64,000 nucleotides of DNA from Rhodopirellula sp. SM50 (GTDB lineage Bacteria > Planctomycetota > Planctomycetia > Pirellulales > Pirellulaceae): the NCBI RefSeq assembly GCF_002289565.1, contig NZ_NTFY01000070.1, positions 39,587 through 103,586 on the forward strand. Direction: 5' to 3'. This document shows, piece by piece, positions 39,701 to 46,968 of this stretch (positions are counted from its first letter, which is position 1; every line of letters begins with the position of its first letter). The translations under genes were made by a program, and so were the position numbers. The notes under the pieces are model-generated. The model saw only the letters and a list, made by a program, of their open reading frames with translations, ran no database searches and was not told the origin of the DNA.

Positions 39701-40192
39701 CAGAACCCAGATGGTTTCTTCGGGGTCCAGATCCAAAATCCGCGACGTGATCGCGTCGGACGGTTGGGCGGCGATCGGGACGTGGCAATTGGGGCAGTTG
39801 GGCGTCGCCACACGGGCGAACAGGACGCGCAAGAAGTCGTAGATCTCGGTGATCGTGCCGACCGTGCTGCGGGGATTGTTGCCGGTCGATTTTTGGGCGA
39901 TCGAAATCGAGGGGCTCAGACCGCTGACCAGGTCGACATCCGGCTTGGGCATCTGCCCCATGAATTGCCGGGCGTAATTGGAGAGCGACTCGACGTACCG
40001 GCGTTGGCCCTCGGCATACAGCGTGTCGAAGGCCAGAGACGACTTGCCACTGCCCGATACACCGGAAAAACAAACCAGTTCGCCACGCGGCAGGGTCAGA
40101 TTGACGTCACAGAGGTTGTGCTCGCGGGCACCCTTGACCTTGATTTCGGTCGTCGACATTCGGGGCAATTCGTGGTCAGTAGAAGACGGCAT
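33737..40192 (-). CDS. uvrA: Fused double UvrA excinuclease subunit with extra C-terminal domain
   Basis: The protein is 2151 aa, more than twice the usual 940-970. UvrA is the damage-sensing ATPase of nucleotide excision repair and acts as a dimer with two ABC modules per subunit. Here four modules are in one chain: Walker A motifs at about residues 44-51 (GVSGSGKS), 677 (GVSGSGKS), 1037 (GPSGSGKS) and 1659 (GPSGSGKS), each matched by LSGGE(S/A)QR and an LDEP Walker B. Zinc-site Cys pairs are present in both halves (CGSCGES, CAACDGNG, CGECGRS, CETCEGSG). After the second UvrA half, from about residue 1990, a Lys-rich linker (KRATPKRKKKK) leads to about 125 residues that are not part of UvrA. 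ATG 40192 is preferred, with GGGG and AAAGGA just upstream; 40159 is the alternative. Confidence 0.95.
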   Translation of the reverse strand: MPSSTDHELPRMSTTEIKVKGAREHNLCDVNLTLPRGELVCFSGVSGSGKSSLAFDTLYAEGQRRYVESLSNYARQFMGQMPKPDVDLVSGLSPSISIAQKSTGNNPRSTVGTITEIYDFLRVLFARVATPNCPNCHVPIAAQPSDAITSRILDLDPEETIWVLAPLVRGHKGEFKDLFEDLRKQGFTRARVDNETIRLSDPPPLDRARRHDVEVVVDRVGIDDRDRGRINEAVDLALKLGDASVIVSLSEPNSDSARPAKEDILFSSRYSCGSCGESFRPPTPQLFSFNSPQGMCEACDGLGHLYTFVPELIIPDESKSIRKGAITLLGQWGDIGRYRRHIYKGFATAMDKLLELEPGSMLETRWRDLPAEAQKMWLWGSDSTYQLTWRGGRKSRKYTGSFDGFIPELLDRYRTTKNKMQLRHLEKFMNTIDCVDCEGRRLNRQASAATITTTSNAFQDNHSLSLPDLCELSIDQLSQFFADIRLGETDAKIAAEALKEIRTRLGFLLGVGLDYLTLGRTAPTLSGGESQRIRLAGQIGSGLVGVLYILDEPSIGLHARDNDRLIETLVRLRDAGNTLIVVEHDEDTMRAADRIVDFGPGPGVRGGEIVGIGVADELGANKRSVTGQFLCGDRQIAIPETPRPIDGEAQLTIHGARFHNLRNVDATIPLGTVTCVTGVSGSGKSSLIGGILEPALRRELNGAECEPGDHDSISGLEFLDKTIAIDQSPIGRTPRSNPATYVKVFDEIRNLFAKLTEAKTRGYTASRFSFNVDGGRCAACDGNGASKLEMDFLADIWVTCPVCGGKRYNRETLSVQFKGASIADVLEMDIAQALELFENVPKVAEKLQTLVDVGLEYLKLGQPSPTLSGGEAQRIKLSRELSKRETGKTLYVLDEPTTGLHFADIELLLRVIHGLADRGNTVVIVEHNMDVIKTADYVLDLGPEGGAGGGKIVAAGRPIDIAKNMDSYTGAALAKVMGVKRRKPAKHHATVTRASAALAPPPEKARTHLVVQSASEHNLKSVSAEIPRDAMTVFCGPSGSGKSSMAMDTIYAEGQRRYVESLSSYARQFIGQVQKPKVERIEGLSPAVALEQKNLGHSPRSTVGTVTEIYDFLRILMARLGTRHCPDCGVEVGTQTPEQIAEKVLSMPEGTRALLLSPIEVVAGEASKDTWQSLRSQGFQRIRIDGKTVSLDEAPALDPRKRQTVQVVVDRIAVNDEERSRISDSVEQGLSLGIGVIQVAIANPDRDEQHWETITHSQHLVCGECGRSFPTLTPHHFSFNSAVGWCPQCEGLGKQTGTNPAALIDSPRKTLADGAALLWPSVDHDVSLWLLRALSRQTGIPIDLPFDELTATHRRLLFHGLGDRWIEVRQSDAKPNSTSTAKLFRFRFKGFYPALEEASRLTPGLRGKLEQFVDDINCSACDGSRLREEAAACQFRGWTMADLVHMPLDRLDGVVTDWKLDRREKKIAGELVREIQSRVRFLLDVGLNYLTLHRGAATLSGGEAQRIRLAAQLGSGLCGVLYVLDEPTIGLHPRDNLRLLSALHRLRDLGNTLLVVEHDRDVIAGSDYLCDFGPRAGRHGGRIVAEGPPTKLSPVERSVTAGYINGTKHIPLPSVRRPVMTDAGKPLVDYLTLIGASENNLDHVDLKLPMGVLTVVTGPSGSGKSTLIEGTLYPILGKRLHRLRMKPGRHEKIEGLRHIDKVIRVDQSPLGNTPSSNPATYTGVFDTIRNLFALIPEAAERKYTARTFSFNVPGGRCETCEGSGQRKIEMHFLPDVWVPCEECGSRRYNEDVLQVKYHGKSISDVLAMSCGEAVELFAAEPRITRVLQTLCDVGLDYVTLGQSAPTLSGGEAQRVKLASELARPGTGKTLYLLDEPTTGLHFDDIAKLLDVIQRLVDLGNTCVVIEHNLDVVKCADWVIDMGPGAGVDGGKIVFEGTPEQLAATAKRRTGEPVSVTAPFVAEALQPSAKQSKPIAESVAESGSRRLRIDAARSPASKKASKSNGQAKRATPKRKKKKHDASTIWKTLGRKWHSMPKGFDDNATPDWPIKLPDRLFDQIEKIGGEDCLRMSAANRVDVVGADGDVKLSIRTRDLDAVKIVANEPLDPAEADELGDAKITVSSDEQETTLAINRLGQATKPALRRFLKRTLTS

Positions 40193-40361
40193 TCCTTTCC
40201 CCGTAGTCTAGCGGGCACGTCAATCTGGTGAAATGAGAGGTTTTTACGGGTTCCGGGGGAATCGACCGGCAAAAATGGACACTCCCGGGGATTAAATCCG
40301 ACTAGACCGCGAAAAACACGACTCGCGCACCTCGCCATCGCAACCATACTGCTGGCGACTC

Positions 40362-40418
40362 GTGGGATAGGCTTCCAGCCTGTCGTGCTGGAATTGACAG
40401 GCTGGAAGCCTATCCCAC
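40362..40418. repeat. GGGATAGGCTTCCAGCC palindrome
   Basis: Arms of 23 bases (GTGGGATAGGCTTCCAGCC plus TGTC, and the complement) surround an 11-base loop. It lies between uvrA and the M48 gene. A second complete copy is at 52502-52558 and a half copy at 10650-10672. Confidence 0.85.
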
Positions 40419-40451
40419 CTTTCCCCCCCCCGGCTTCTCGACGATTTCCTG

Positions 40452-41705
40452 ATGCAACTGTATTACTTCCTGGCCGTCATTCTTTCGCTCAGTTTGGGCT
40501 CGCTGCCGGAATCGAACCAGTCCTTTGGGCATGCGGTGGGATTTAGCGGGCTGGTGATTGTCGCCTGGTGGGGCCTGTGTTATTTGGCGGTACGGATGGT
40601 CGCCGGGCTGATCGACAAGGGGGAAGTCGACGCGACGGTGGGCTACGATTGGTTTGATCGTCAAACCGAGTGTTTTCGCTGGTTCTCGCTGGGGCTGATC
40701 CTACTTTGTCTCGGTGGATTCGGGCTCGGCCGGAACCTGGATCGGTTGCCGCTGACTGAGCACTCGTTGGCGCTGCAGTCGATCGTTTTGTTGTTTCCCG
40801 CGATCGCGATGATGGCCGGATTGTGGGCCGGGGAGTCGCTGTTTGCGGCGCGGATGGGCGTGGCGCGACGGGGGTGGTGGTCAACGCTGACGTCCACGTT
40901 TTCGGCCCTGCGATGCAGCGTCGGTTGGCTGATCGCACCGATCATCGGCTTTCTGGCGATCATCGATCTGATCTCGTTGACCGCGGTCGGGGACCAGATC
41001 CCGAACTGGGCGGCGTGGATCGCGTTGGGGGTCGTGATGGTGGTCGGCATCCCGATCTTGGTACGGCGAATGTTTCCGACCCGTCCGGTCGATGCGGCCA
41101 CCAAGCAATGGATCCAATCGGTCGTCGTCTCCGGCGGCATTCGGCGGTGCAAAATCGTGGTGTGGGACACCAATCATCAAACCCACAACGCGATGATCGC
41201 AGGCCTCTTCGGGCGTTTTCGCGTGTTGCTACTGAGTGATCGTTTGGTGCGAGACCTGACGCGAGAGGAGCTGGCGATGGTGATTCTGCACGAAGTGGCC
41301 CATGCCAAACGGTTTCATGTGCCGCTGCGAATCTTGGCCCTGGTCCCCGCCTGGTTGCTTGGGGCGGGGCTCGAACGGGTGCTGGTGCATGATTCCATGC
41401 CGATTTGGGCGGCGGATTGGGCGGGCACGCTGGGCAGCGTGCTCAGTCTGCTGGCAACCGTCTTGATCTTGCGTTGGGTCAGTTATCGCAGTGAATTTGA
41501 CGCCGACACGGTGGCCTGTTTGTCGGCGCCGGCCGTTTCACGCTCGTGCGAGCGGGTGCCCACGACCGAGCCGGACGCACGCCGACAGCTCGCTTCGGCG
41601 CTGTTGCGTGTGACCGAAGGTTGCGCCGCGGCACGCAAGCCGACGTGGCTGCATCCCGGCATCGCCGATCGGATCAACGCCTTCTCACCTCCCCAAGTGG
41701 CGTAA
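40452..41705 (+). CDS. M48 family membrane metalloprotease
   Basis: The protein is 417 aa. Several transmembrane helices occupy the N-terminal half. The zinc site HEVAH lies at residues 280-284, and the third ligand is likely Glu348 in YRSEFDADTVAC, the ExxxD pattern of M48 peptidases (HtpX/Ste24/BlaR-like). Upstream is a typical NAMIAGLFGRFRVLLLSDRL segment leading to the active site. The enzyme should cleave membrane or envelope proteins. The last residues (QVA) and the TAA stop at 41703-41705 come from the first unit of the 50-bp repeat array that follows. Confidence 0.88.
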   Translation: MQLYYFLAVILSLSLGSLPESNQSFGHAVGFSGLVIVAWWGLCYLAVRMVAGLIDKGEVDATVGYDWFDRQTECFRWFSLGLILLCLGGFGLGRNLDRLPLTEHSLALQSIVLLFPAIAMMAGLWAGESLFAARMGVARRGWWSTLTSTFSALRCSVGWLIAPIIGFLAIIDLISLTAVGDQIPNWAAWIALGVVMVVGIPILVRRMFPTRPVDAATKQWIQSVVVSGGIRRCKIVVWDTNHQTHNAMIAGLFGRFRVLLLSDRLVRDLTREELAMVILHEVAHAKRFHVPLRILALVPAWLLGAGLERVLVHDSMPIWAADWAGTLGSVLSLLATVLILRWVSYRSEFDADTVACLSAPAVSRSCERVPTTEPDARRQLASALLRVTEGCAAARKPTWLHPGIADRINAFSPPQVA

Positions 41706-42040
41706 GCTTCCAGCTTGCGACCCGGCGAAAGGCTTGCCTGCCCCAGTGGCGTAAGCTTCCAGCTTGCGACCCGTCGAAAGGCTTGCCTGCCCCCAGTGGC
41801 GTACGCTCCCAGCTTGCGTCCCGTCGACAGGCTTGGCTGCCCCAAGTGGCGTACGCTTCCAGCTTGCGTCCCGTCGAAAGGCTTGCCTGGTCACATGTGG
41901 GATCAGCCGTTTCGCGCGAGCGATACGGGCCTGTAGCACGAAGCAAACACACCAGGGCCCGTAGGCTCGCGCCAAACGGCTGATTGAATCGACAGTCCGG
42001 TACGCTTCCAGCTTGCGTCCCGGCGACGGCTCGGCGTCCA
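41696..42040. repeat. 50-bp tandem repeats and a long inverted repeat
   Basis: Units beginning AGTGGCGTA(A/C)GCT lie at 41696, 41745, 41795 and 41845, and a partial unit follows near 42000 (GTACGCTTCCAGCTTGCGTC). The first unit overlaps the 3' end of the M48 gene. Between the fourth and the partial unit is an inverted repeat with 31-base arms at 41902-41984 (ATCAGCCGTTT..GCGCGAGC). The 480-base gap is nearly all repeat. Confidence 0.85.
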
Positions 42041-42189
42041 AACCTGCCGACCCTGAATTTCCCCGATTTTTTGCCTTCTGATCGCACTCCGTATTGGTTT
42101 TGTGCGGAAAACTTGCTTATGTTGAATCGTTCACGGCCGGGCAACCGGTCCGCCCATTGATCGATTCCAAACCCAAAATGAGTCCAGAC

Positions 42190-42636
42190 ATGAAACGATT
42201 TTTAGCCTCCGCGGCCGCCGTTTTGCTCGTCGCGACCGCTACCACGTTGACCGCCGACGTTGACCTGAAAGACATCCAATGCGTGGTGGCGAAAAAAGGC
42301 GCCGACGCCAGCAAGTCAGCCGACTACAAAGACGCCAAGGTGTATTTCTGCTGCAACGGTTGTGCCGGCAAGTTCGCCAAGGACACCGAGAAGTATGCCG
42401 TCAAAGCCAACCATCAGTTGGTTGCGACGAAGCAGTACGTCCAAAAGAAATGCCCGTTCAGTGGCGGAAAATTGAACGAGTCCACGGCGATCAAACTGGC
42501 CGGCACCGAAGTTGCGTTTTGCTGCAACAATTGCAAAGGCAAAGCGGAAGGCGCCGAAGATGACGAAGCCAAGTTGAAGCTGATCTACAACGACAAAGCC
42601 TTCAAGAAAGGCTTCGAGCTGGCGAAGAAAGAGTAG
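42190..42636 (+). CDS. Secreted Cys-rich protein with two TRASH/YHS-like Cys motifs
   Basis: The protein is about 148 aa from the ATG at 42190 (an ATG at 42178 adds four residues). A signal peptide (FLASAAAVLLVATATTLTA) is clear. The mature part has two matching halves: AKVYFCCNGCAGKFAKD and TEVAFCCNNCKGKAEG, each CCxxC at the end of a beta strand, plus a CPFSGGK and an IQCVVAKK. This Cys arrangement resembles TRASH/YHS metal-binding modules that hold copper or other soft metals. Small periplasmic versions are frequent in planctomycetes. The metal is unknown. Lysine-rich and probably well expressed. Confidence 0.78.
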   Translation: MKRFLASAAAVLLVATATTLTADVDLKDIQCVVAKKGADASKSADYKDAKVYFCCNGCAGKFAKDTEKYAVKANHQLVATKQYVQKKCPFSGGKLNESTAIKLAGTEVAFCCNNCKGKAEGAEDDEAKLKLIYNDKAFKKGFELAKKE

Positions 42637-42655
42637 TCGCTCGTTGTCAAGTTAG

Positions 42656-43918
42656 ATGCGATATCGCCTTGTCGTCCACCTCGACCCGTTGACGGCGATC
42701 GCAGTTTTTAACGCGGCGTTGCTGTTGATCGGCATCGCCGCGTTTTTGTTTTACCTGGTCGTGCGCCGCAGCAGGCCGTTGGCGGACTGGGCCAGAAGGC
42801 ATCGCAGATCGTTTTGGGTTGCCGGCACGGTTTATCTTGCCTCGATCCTGATCACCGCGTGTTTTCAATCCGGTTGGTACCGTCACGGGATCGGTCTGTT
42901 TGTTGCCGGACTTTCCGGGCTGATCTGGAGCCTGTTCGTTGCCGCCCTCGCGGCCGAACGCACGATCCGTTTGCAGACGTTGCTGTGGCTGACGTTCTGT
43001 CTGTCGCTGGTCTTTGCAGGCTGGACGACCGGCATCAATCGGTCCCGCAGTCGGGCCCGAATGATTCGCGCGATTGAAGCGGCCGGGGGCAGCGTCATCG
43101 TGGATCGACTGCAGAAACGCGACCCCGAAGTTCAGTTGCCCAAGTGGTCCTTCGCATTGTTTGAGACCAGTTGGGGTCACGTCAGCCAAGCGACGATTCC
43201 GGTTGAAGTATTCACGCCGAGCGCCGTGCGATCATGGTGCCTGGACGAAGTCTCAGCGATCTATTTGTTGGACGAGAAGAACCAACGGGCGGCCGTTGAT
43301 GCCGATGCGATCGCCGCGCTGGATCAAGACGGCCAGTTGAATGAGTTTGCAGTCTACGGTGGAACCATCGACCCGCATGGGCTTGAGTTGCTGGCGAGAT
43401 TTTCCGCCATCGAGTCGCTGGCGTTTGATTGCGATCACTCCCCATTGGATCGCCAGATCACACAGTTCACGAAGCTGGAAAACCTTTACCTGACCAACCC
43501 CATCGTCGATGACGTCTTCATCGAGCGGATCGATGCGTTGCCAAAGCTCTATCATCTGGCCCTGACCGATCCGGTTTTTGCGTCCCCGTTTGCGACTTCG
43601 GCCACACCCTCGGTAGAGATCGTCTATGTCTCAGGCGGCAAGATCGAGACGGGCACCCTGTCGGCGCTGGGAAGGTTCCAGGGGGCACTGGCGTTGTCGA
43701 GCTGTCGGTTGAGCCTGTCACGGAATGAGCCCCCGGACATGCCCGAAACGATCGGAATCGGCTTCTATCAGTGCAATCTTACCGATGAGATGTTGATGCA
43801 GTTCTCTGCCCTACCCAAGCTCAAGTGGCTGTCGATCCACTCGGGAAACGTGACGCGATCGGGGCAAGAAGCGTTTCACGCGTTGCAGCCGAACGTGGCG
43901 ATGGATTTTGTTTGGTAA
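42656..43918 (+). CDS. Membrane protein with LRR-like C-terminal region, paralogue of the 44181 gene
   Basis: The protein is 420 aa. Four hydrophobic segments lie in the first 130 residues. The C-terminal part contains short leucine-patterned repeats (FSAIESLAFDCDHS, FTKLENLYLTNPIVDD, LPKLYHLALTDPVF) like a degenerate leucine-rich repeat. It aligns with the C-terminus of the protein encoded at 44181 through WCLDEV, DCDH/DCQH and LTNPIVDD/LTNAVVDD. Both genes are in tandem with a 262-base gap. No function is recognised. Confidence 0.72.
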   Translation: MRYRLVVHLDPLTAIAVFNAALLLIGIAAFLFYLVVRRSRPLADWARRHRRSFWVAGTVYLASILITACFQSGWYRHGIGLFVAGLSGLIWSLFVAALAAERTIRLQTLLWLTFCLSLVFAGWTTGINRSRSRARMIRAIEAAGGSVIVDRLQKRDPEVQLPKWSFALFETSWGHVSQATIPVEVFTPSAVRSWCLDEVSAIYLLDEKNQRAAVDADAIAALDQDGQLNEFAVYGGTIDPHGLELLARFSAIESLAFDCDHSPLDRQITQFTKLENLYLTNPIVDDVFIERIDALPKLYHLALTDPVFASPFATSATPSVEIVYVSGGKIETGTLSALGRFQGALALSSCRLSLSRNEPPDMPETIGIGFYQCNLTDEMLMQFSALPKLKWLSIHSGNVTRSGQEAFHALQPNVAMDFVW

Positions 43919-44180
43919 AAAACTTTCCACCGATCTTTGGGGGCAAAGCTGTGCGTCAACTTTTAGATGTAGGGAGCCGCGGAAAAGGGGGCAGGTACCA
44001 AAAAAGCGAAGCACCCTTCGGGCCATTTGGATCGACGTATTCACGCCAACGGCAGATGCGGTTTGGCACATTCTTGTCAGATTCCACCGCTCTTGTTTTG
44101 CCACCGCGCTGGCCGATTCGCTATGGTGTACGGACCTTGTCCCGCTTTTTGAACGATGTGCACGAGACAACCTGCGAGCC

Positions 44181-46601
44181 ATGATGTTCAGCCGACCCTT
44201 GACTCTTCGCGTGGAATTTAATCTGGGGCCACGGTCTGCCGGGCGACCAGCCCCACGATCGTTGATCGCGTTGGGGGGACGTTTATCGATCGTCTATCTG
44301 ATCTTGCTGCTCTCGACCGGTACTGCCGCGATTGCAGATTCAACCACTTCTGATTCGCCAACCGCTCCTGCTCCGGCGATGACTTCACCGGCCTCGGCCG
44401 CCGGTTCCGAGCAGACCGATGCCGCGGCGCAGTCGACACCCAACAAACTGGATCAGCTGAAACGCGAAGTCGACGCCGTGCGCGAAGCCTATCAGGGTTG
44501 GGGATTGAAACGCAGGATCGAAGTCTTTGAGACGGTGCGGGAGGAACCTGCGACGGAGAGCGGGCGATCGATCGACTGGTCAAAGCAGACCCTTGCTTAC
44601 AGTTGCGTCGACGACTTCCTGCGACTGGGCGCGCGGTTTCGGGCGGAACGTCAAGAACCGGCCTTGCAGAAGATGATCTTTGCCTATGACGGTCAAGTCG
44701 GACGGATCCGGTATCTGCACGGTGCGATCAACCGCCCGCTGTCGGCCAACGCCAACGCCTATGAACGCAACGGCGCGCCACGGTTACCGCACGCCGTTCT
44801 CGTCGAATATTATTATTCGCGGCATCTCGACTGGCTGCTCATTGACGATTACCAGACCCATTTGTTTCCGCCGCAAACGGTGATCGGTGAACCCGAGGTG
44901 AAAGAGGTCCAGTTTGATGGCCATCCGTGCTGGAAAGTGCGATGGTATGGCATCAACAACGAAGACCTGGATGTGATGACCGGCTGCGAGGTCTACCTGG
45001 CCAAAGATCGCTTCCTGCTGCCGCTCCGCCAGATCTACGAGACTCCGGCCGGCGATCGGTGGCCGGAACGCAAGACAATTCACATCGATGCATTTCAAAT
45101 GGATTCGGCGACCGGACTGTGGTACCCCGAGCAGGTCACGGCGGCCAGGCAATGGAGTTCGCAATCGCAGTGGAACCGGATTCGATTTGAGTTGGACGAG
45201 CGATTCGGCGACGTCGAGGTTTACTCCGACGCACCGGTCGTCGCCCCGCAACATTCTAAACCGCCCACTGCTGTCGTCTCCCAGTTTGCCCCGGCCGCCG
45301 TGTTGACCGAACTCTCCGGCCCCAGCGCAAACTCGATGGTGGTGCGCCGCGCCTTTGAACCCAAGACCGCCGGCGGGAGTTCGATCGGGTTGCTGTTGGT
45401 TTTAGCGACCCTGGCGATCTGGTTCAAAGCGACGCGCCTGGGCCGCGCGCTGCGGCAGTTCCTCGGTCGGCACCCGACGTTCATGGGGCTGAGCGGAATT
45501 ACTTTGACGGCCTGCGTCGGCTACGTCAGTACGTATCCGCCCGGTTGGACGACCTACGGTTTGGCGATGATGTTTGCCGGACTGTTTGGGCTCGCCTGGA
45601 TCACGCTGACCTTCATGCTGATCGGTGAAAAACAGGTTTCCATCCGGACGGTCCTCTTCGCCGCCGCCTGCACCGCACTGTGTTTCGGCGGCTATAGCAA
45701 GGGGATCAAGCGAATCCAGGTTCGCCAGCGGATGATCAGTGAAGTCCGCGACTTCGGCGGACGCGTCGAGATGGGGCTGTGGCATCTCGATGAGGAAGGC
45801 TTGTATCTTCCCAACCGTCTGCGCAAGTTGCTCGGTGAAGCCTGGTCGGGGAGGGCAAGTCGAGCCGCGATCTCGTACGAATCGTTCTCCGAAAAAAACA
45901 TCGACCGTTGGTGTTTGGATGAAGTCAAATGGCTCGGCTTGGCGTCGCGAGAGGAAACGGCGTTCGAAGTCGACGGCGACGCACTGTCTCGGCTCGGTGC
46001 GACCGACACCCTGTGGACGCTGCATGTCGAAGGCGGTTACATGGACGGCGAAGCCCTGACGGCGGCGGCCAAGTTTCCGCGGCTGATCGACTTGCACTAC
46101 GACTGCCAGCACCGCGCGGTTGCCAAAGAAATCGCACTGCTGAGCCAGTTGGAACGCGTTTGGTTGACCAACGCAGTCGTCGATGATGAATTGATCAAGT
46201 CGCTGCGCGGCATCAAAAATCTGGATTTCGTGACGCTGATCAAGCCGCGTTTCGGAAACTGCGATCGCCCCCATCACGATTGGAGCATTGACGGGGTGGA
46301 GGTGCAGTATGCCACCGTCACGCCGCGAGCGGTCAACACGCTGGGCCAGCTTTCAACGAATTTGACGTTCGTCGATTGCAACGTCCAACTGCCCACCGCC
46401 GCCGAAGTCACGTTGCCGTTGACCACCGGTTTTGCGTTTCGCGACAGCAACCTGGACAACCGATCGTTGTTGCGGCTGACCAAGGCGCCTCGTTTGTTGT
46501 CGGTCGGCTTGACCGGCACCGACGTGTCGATCGACGGCATCGAAGCCTTCTCACAACTTCGCCCCGAAGTCGCTTTGGCGTTGCGATCACCCCGCGAATG
46601 A
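44181..46601 (+). CDS. Exported protein fused to the membrane/LRR-like module
   Basis: The protein is 806 aa from ATG 44181 (44184 also possible). A signal-like helix (LSIVYLILLLSTGTAAIA) precedes an Ala/Ser/Pro-rich stretch and an outer domain of about 300 residues (SIDWSKQTLAYSCVDDFLRLGARF, GHPCWKVRWYGINNEDLDVMTGCEVYLAKD). The latter resembles LolA/outer-membrane lipoprotein sorting-like beta sheets, but weakly. From about residue 400 come transmembrane helices and the same module as the gene at 42656. It appears that an exported sensor-like domain was added to a shared membrane module. Confidence 0.7.
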   Translation: MMFSRPLTLRVEFNLGPRSAGRPAPRSLIALGGRLSIVYLILLLSTGTAAIADSTTSDSPTAPAPAMTSPASAAGSEQTDAAAQSTPNKLDQLKREVDAVREAYQGWGLKRRIEVFETVREEPATESGRSIDWSKQTLAYSCVDDFLRLGARFRAERQEPALQKMIFAYDGQVGRIRYLHGAINRPLSANANAYERNGAPRLPHAVLVEYYYSRHLDWLLIDDYQTHLFPPQTVIGEPEVKEVQFDGHPCWKVRWYGINNEDLDVMTGCEVYLAKDRFLLPLRQIYETPAGDRWPERKTIHIDAFQMDSATGLWYPEQVTAARQWSSQSQWNRIRFELDERFGDVEVYSDAPVVAPQHSKPPTAVVSQFAPAAVLTELSGPSANSMVVRRAFEPKTAGGSSIGLLLVLATLAIWFKATRLGRALRQFLGRHPTFMGLSGITLTACVGYVSTYPPGWTTYGLAMMFAGLFGLAWITLTFMLIGEKQVSIRTVLFAAACTALCFGGYSKGIKRIQVRQRMISEVRDFGGRVEMGLWHLDEEGLYLPNRLRKLLGEAWSGRASRAAISYESFSEKNIDRWCLDEVKWLGLASREETAFEVDGDALSRLGATDTLWTLHVEGGYMDGEALTAAAKFPRLIDLHYDCQHRAVAKEIALLSQLERVWLTNAVVDDELIKSLRGIKNLDFVTLIKPRFGNCDRPHHDWSIDGVEVQYATVTPRAVNTLGQLSTNLTFVDCNVQLPTAAEVTLPLTTGFAFRDSNLDNRSLLRLTKAPRLLSVGLTGTDVSIDGIEAFSQLRPEVALALRSPRE

Positions 46602-46603
46602 TC

Positions 46604-46624
46604 CACCGTTTTTCAACGGTGTGG
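46604..46624. terminator. Possible shared hairpin between convergent genes
   Basis: CACCGTT and AACGGTG pair around TTTC in the 27-base gap between the 44181 gene and slyX. It has no T-run on either strand, so the termination role is uncertain. Confidence 0.35.
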
Positions 46625-46628
46625 CGGT

Positions 46629-46844
46629 TCAATAGTGCGGCGGTTTTTCATCCAGCGGATCCGAGGTCGGTTCGGTGGCATTCTTGATGCGGTCAACGGT
46701 CTGCTCCCACTTGGCGATCCGTTTGTTGGCGCGATCCAACAACAACGCTTGTTCGGTCACGACATCGTTGAGCACGTCGTATTGACGCTGCAAGTGGGCC
46801 AATTGGATCTCCAGGTGGGTGATTCGTTCGATTTCGTTTTTCAT
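46629..46844 (-). CDS. slyX: SlyX family protein
   Basis: The protein is 71 aa. It is one coiled coil (ERITHLEIQLAHLQRQYDVLNDVVTEQ) ending in EKPPHY, which is the SlyX pattern of a helix followed by a Pro-Pro-His-Tyr tail. Function of SlyX is unknown. It is divergent from the aminotransferase gene at 46969. Confidence 0.85.
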   Translation of the reverse strand: MKNEIERITHLEIQLAHLQRQYDVLNDVVTEQALLLDRANKRIAKWEQTVDRIKNATEPTSDPLDEKPPHY

Positions 46845-46968
46845 CGGTAGCGGTGTCCCGTGTAAAGGTGACGCGACCAGGGGTTCGGCGGTCGAAGCCG
46901 AGACGGGTTTCGCGTAGAATTCTCAGCCATGTCTTTGCCAGCCAGCCCTTAACCTGTCAATATCCAAG

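Noticed and set aside
41696..41893. Possible CRISPR array at the 50-bp tandem
   Set aside because: Adjacent units are nearly identical over their full length, so no unique spacers exist.
42190..42636. c-type cytochrome based on the Cys pairs
   Set aside because: The motifs are CCxxC without a following His, so there is no CxxCH haem site.
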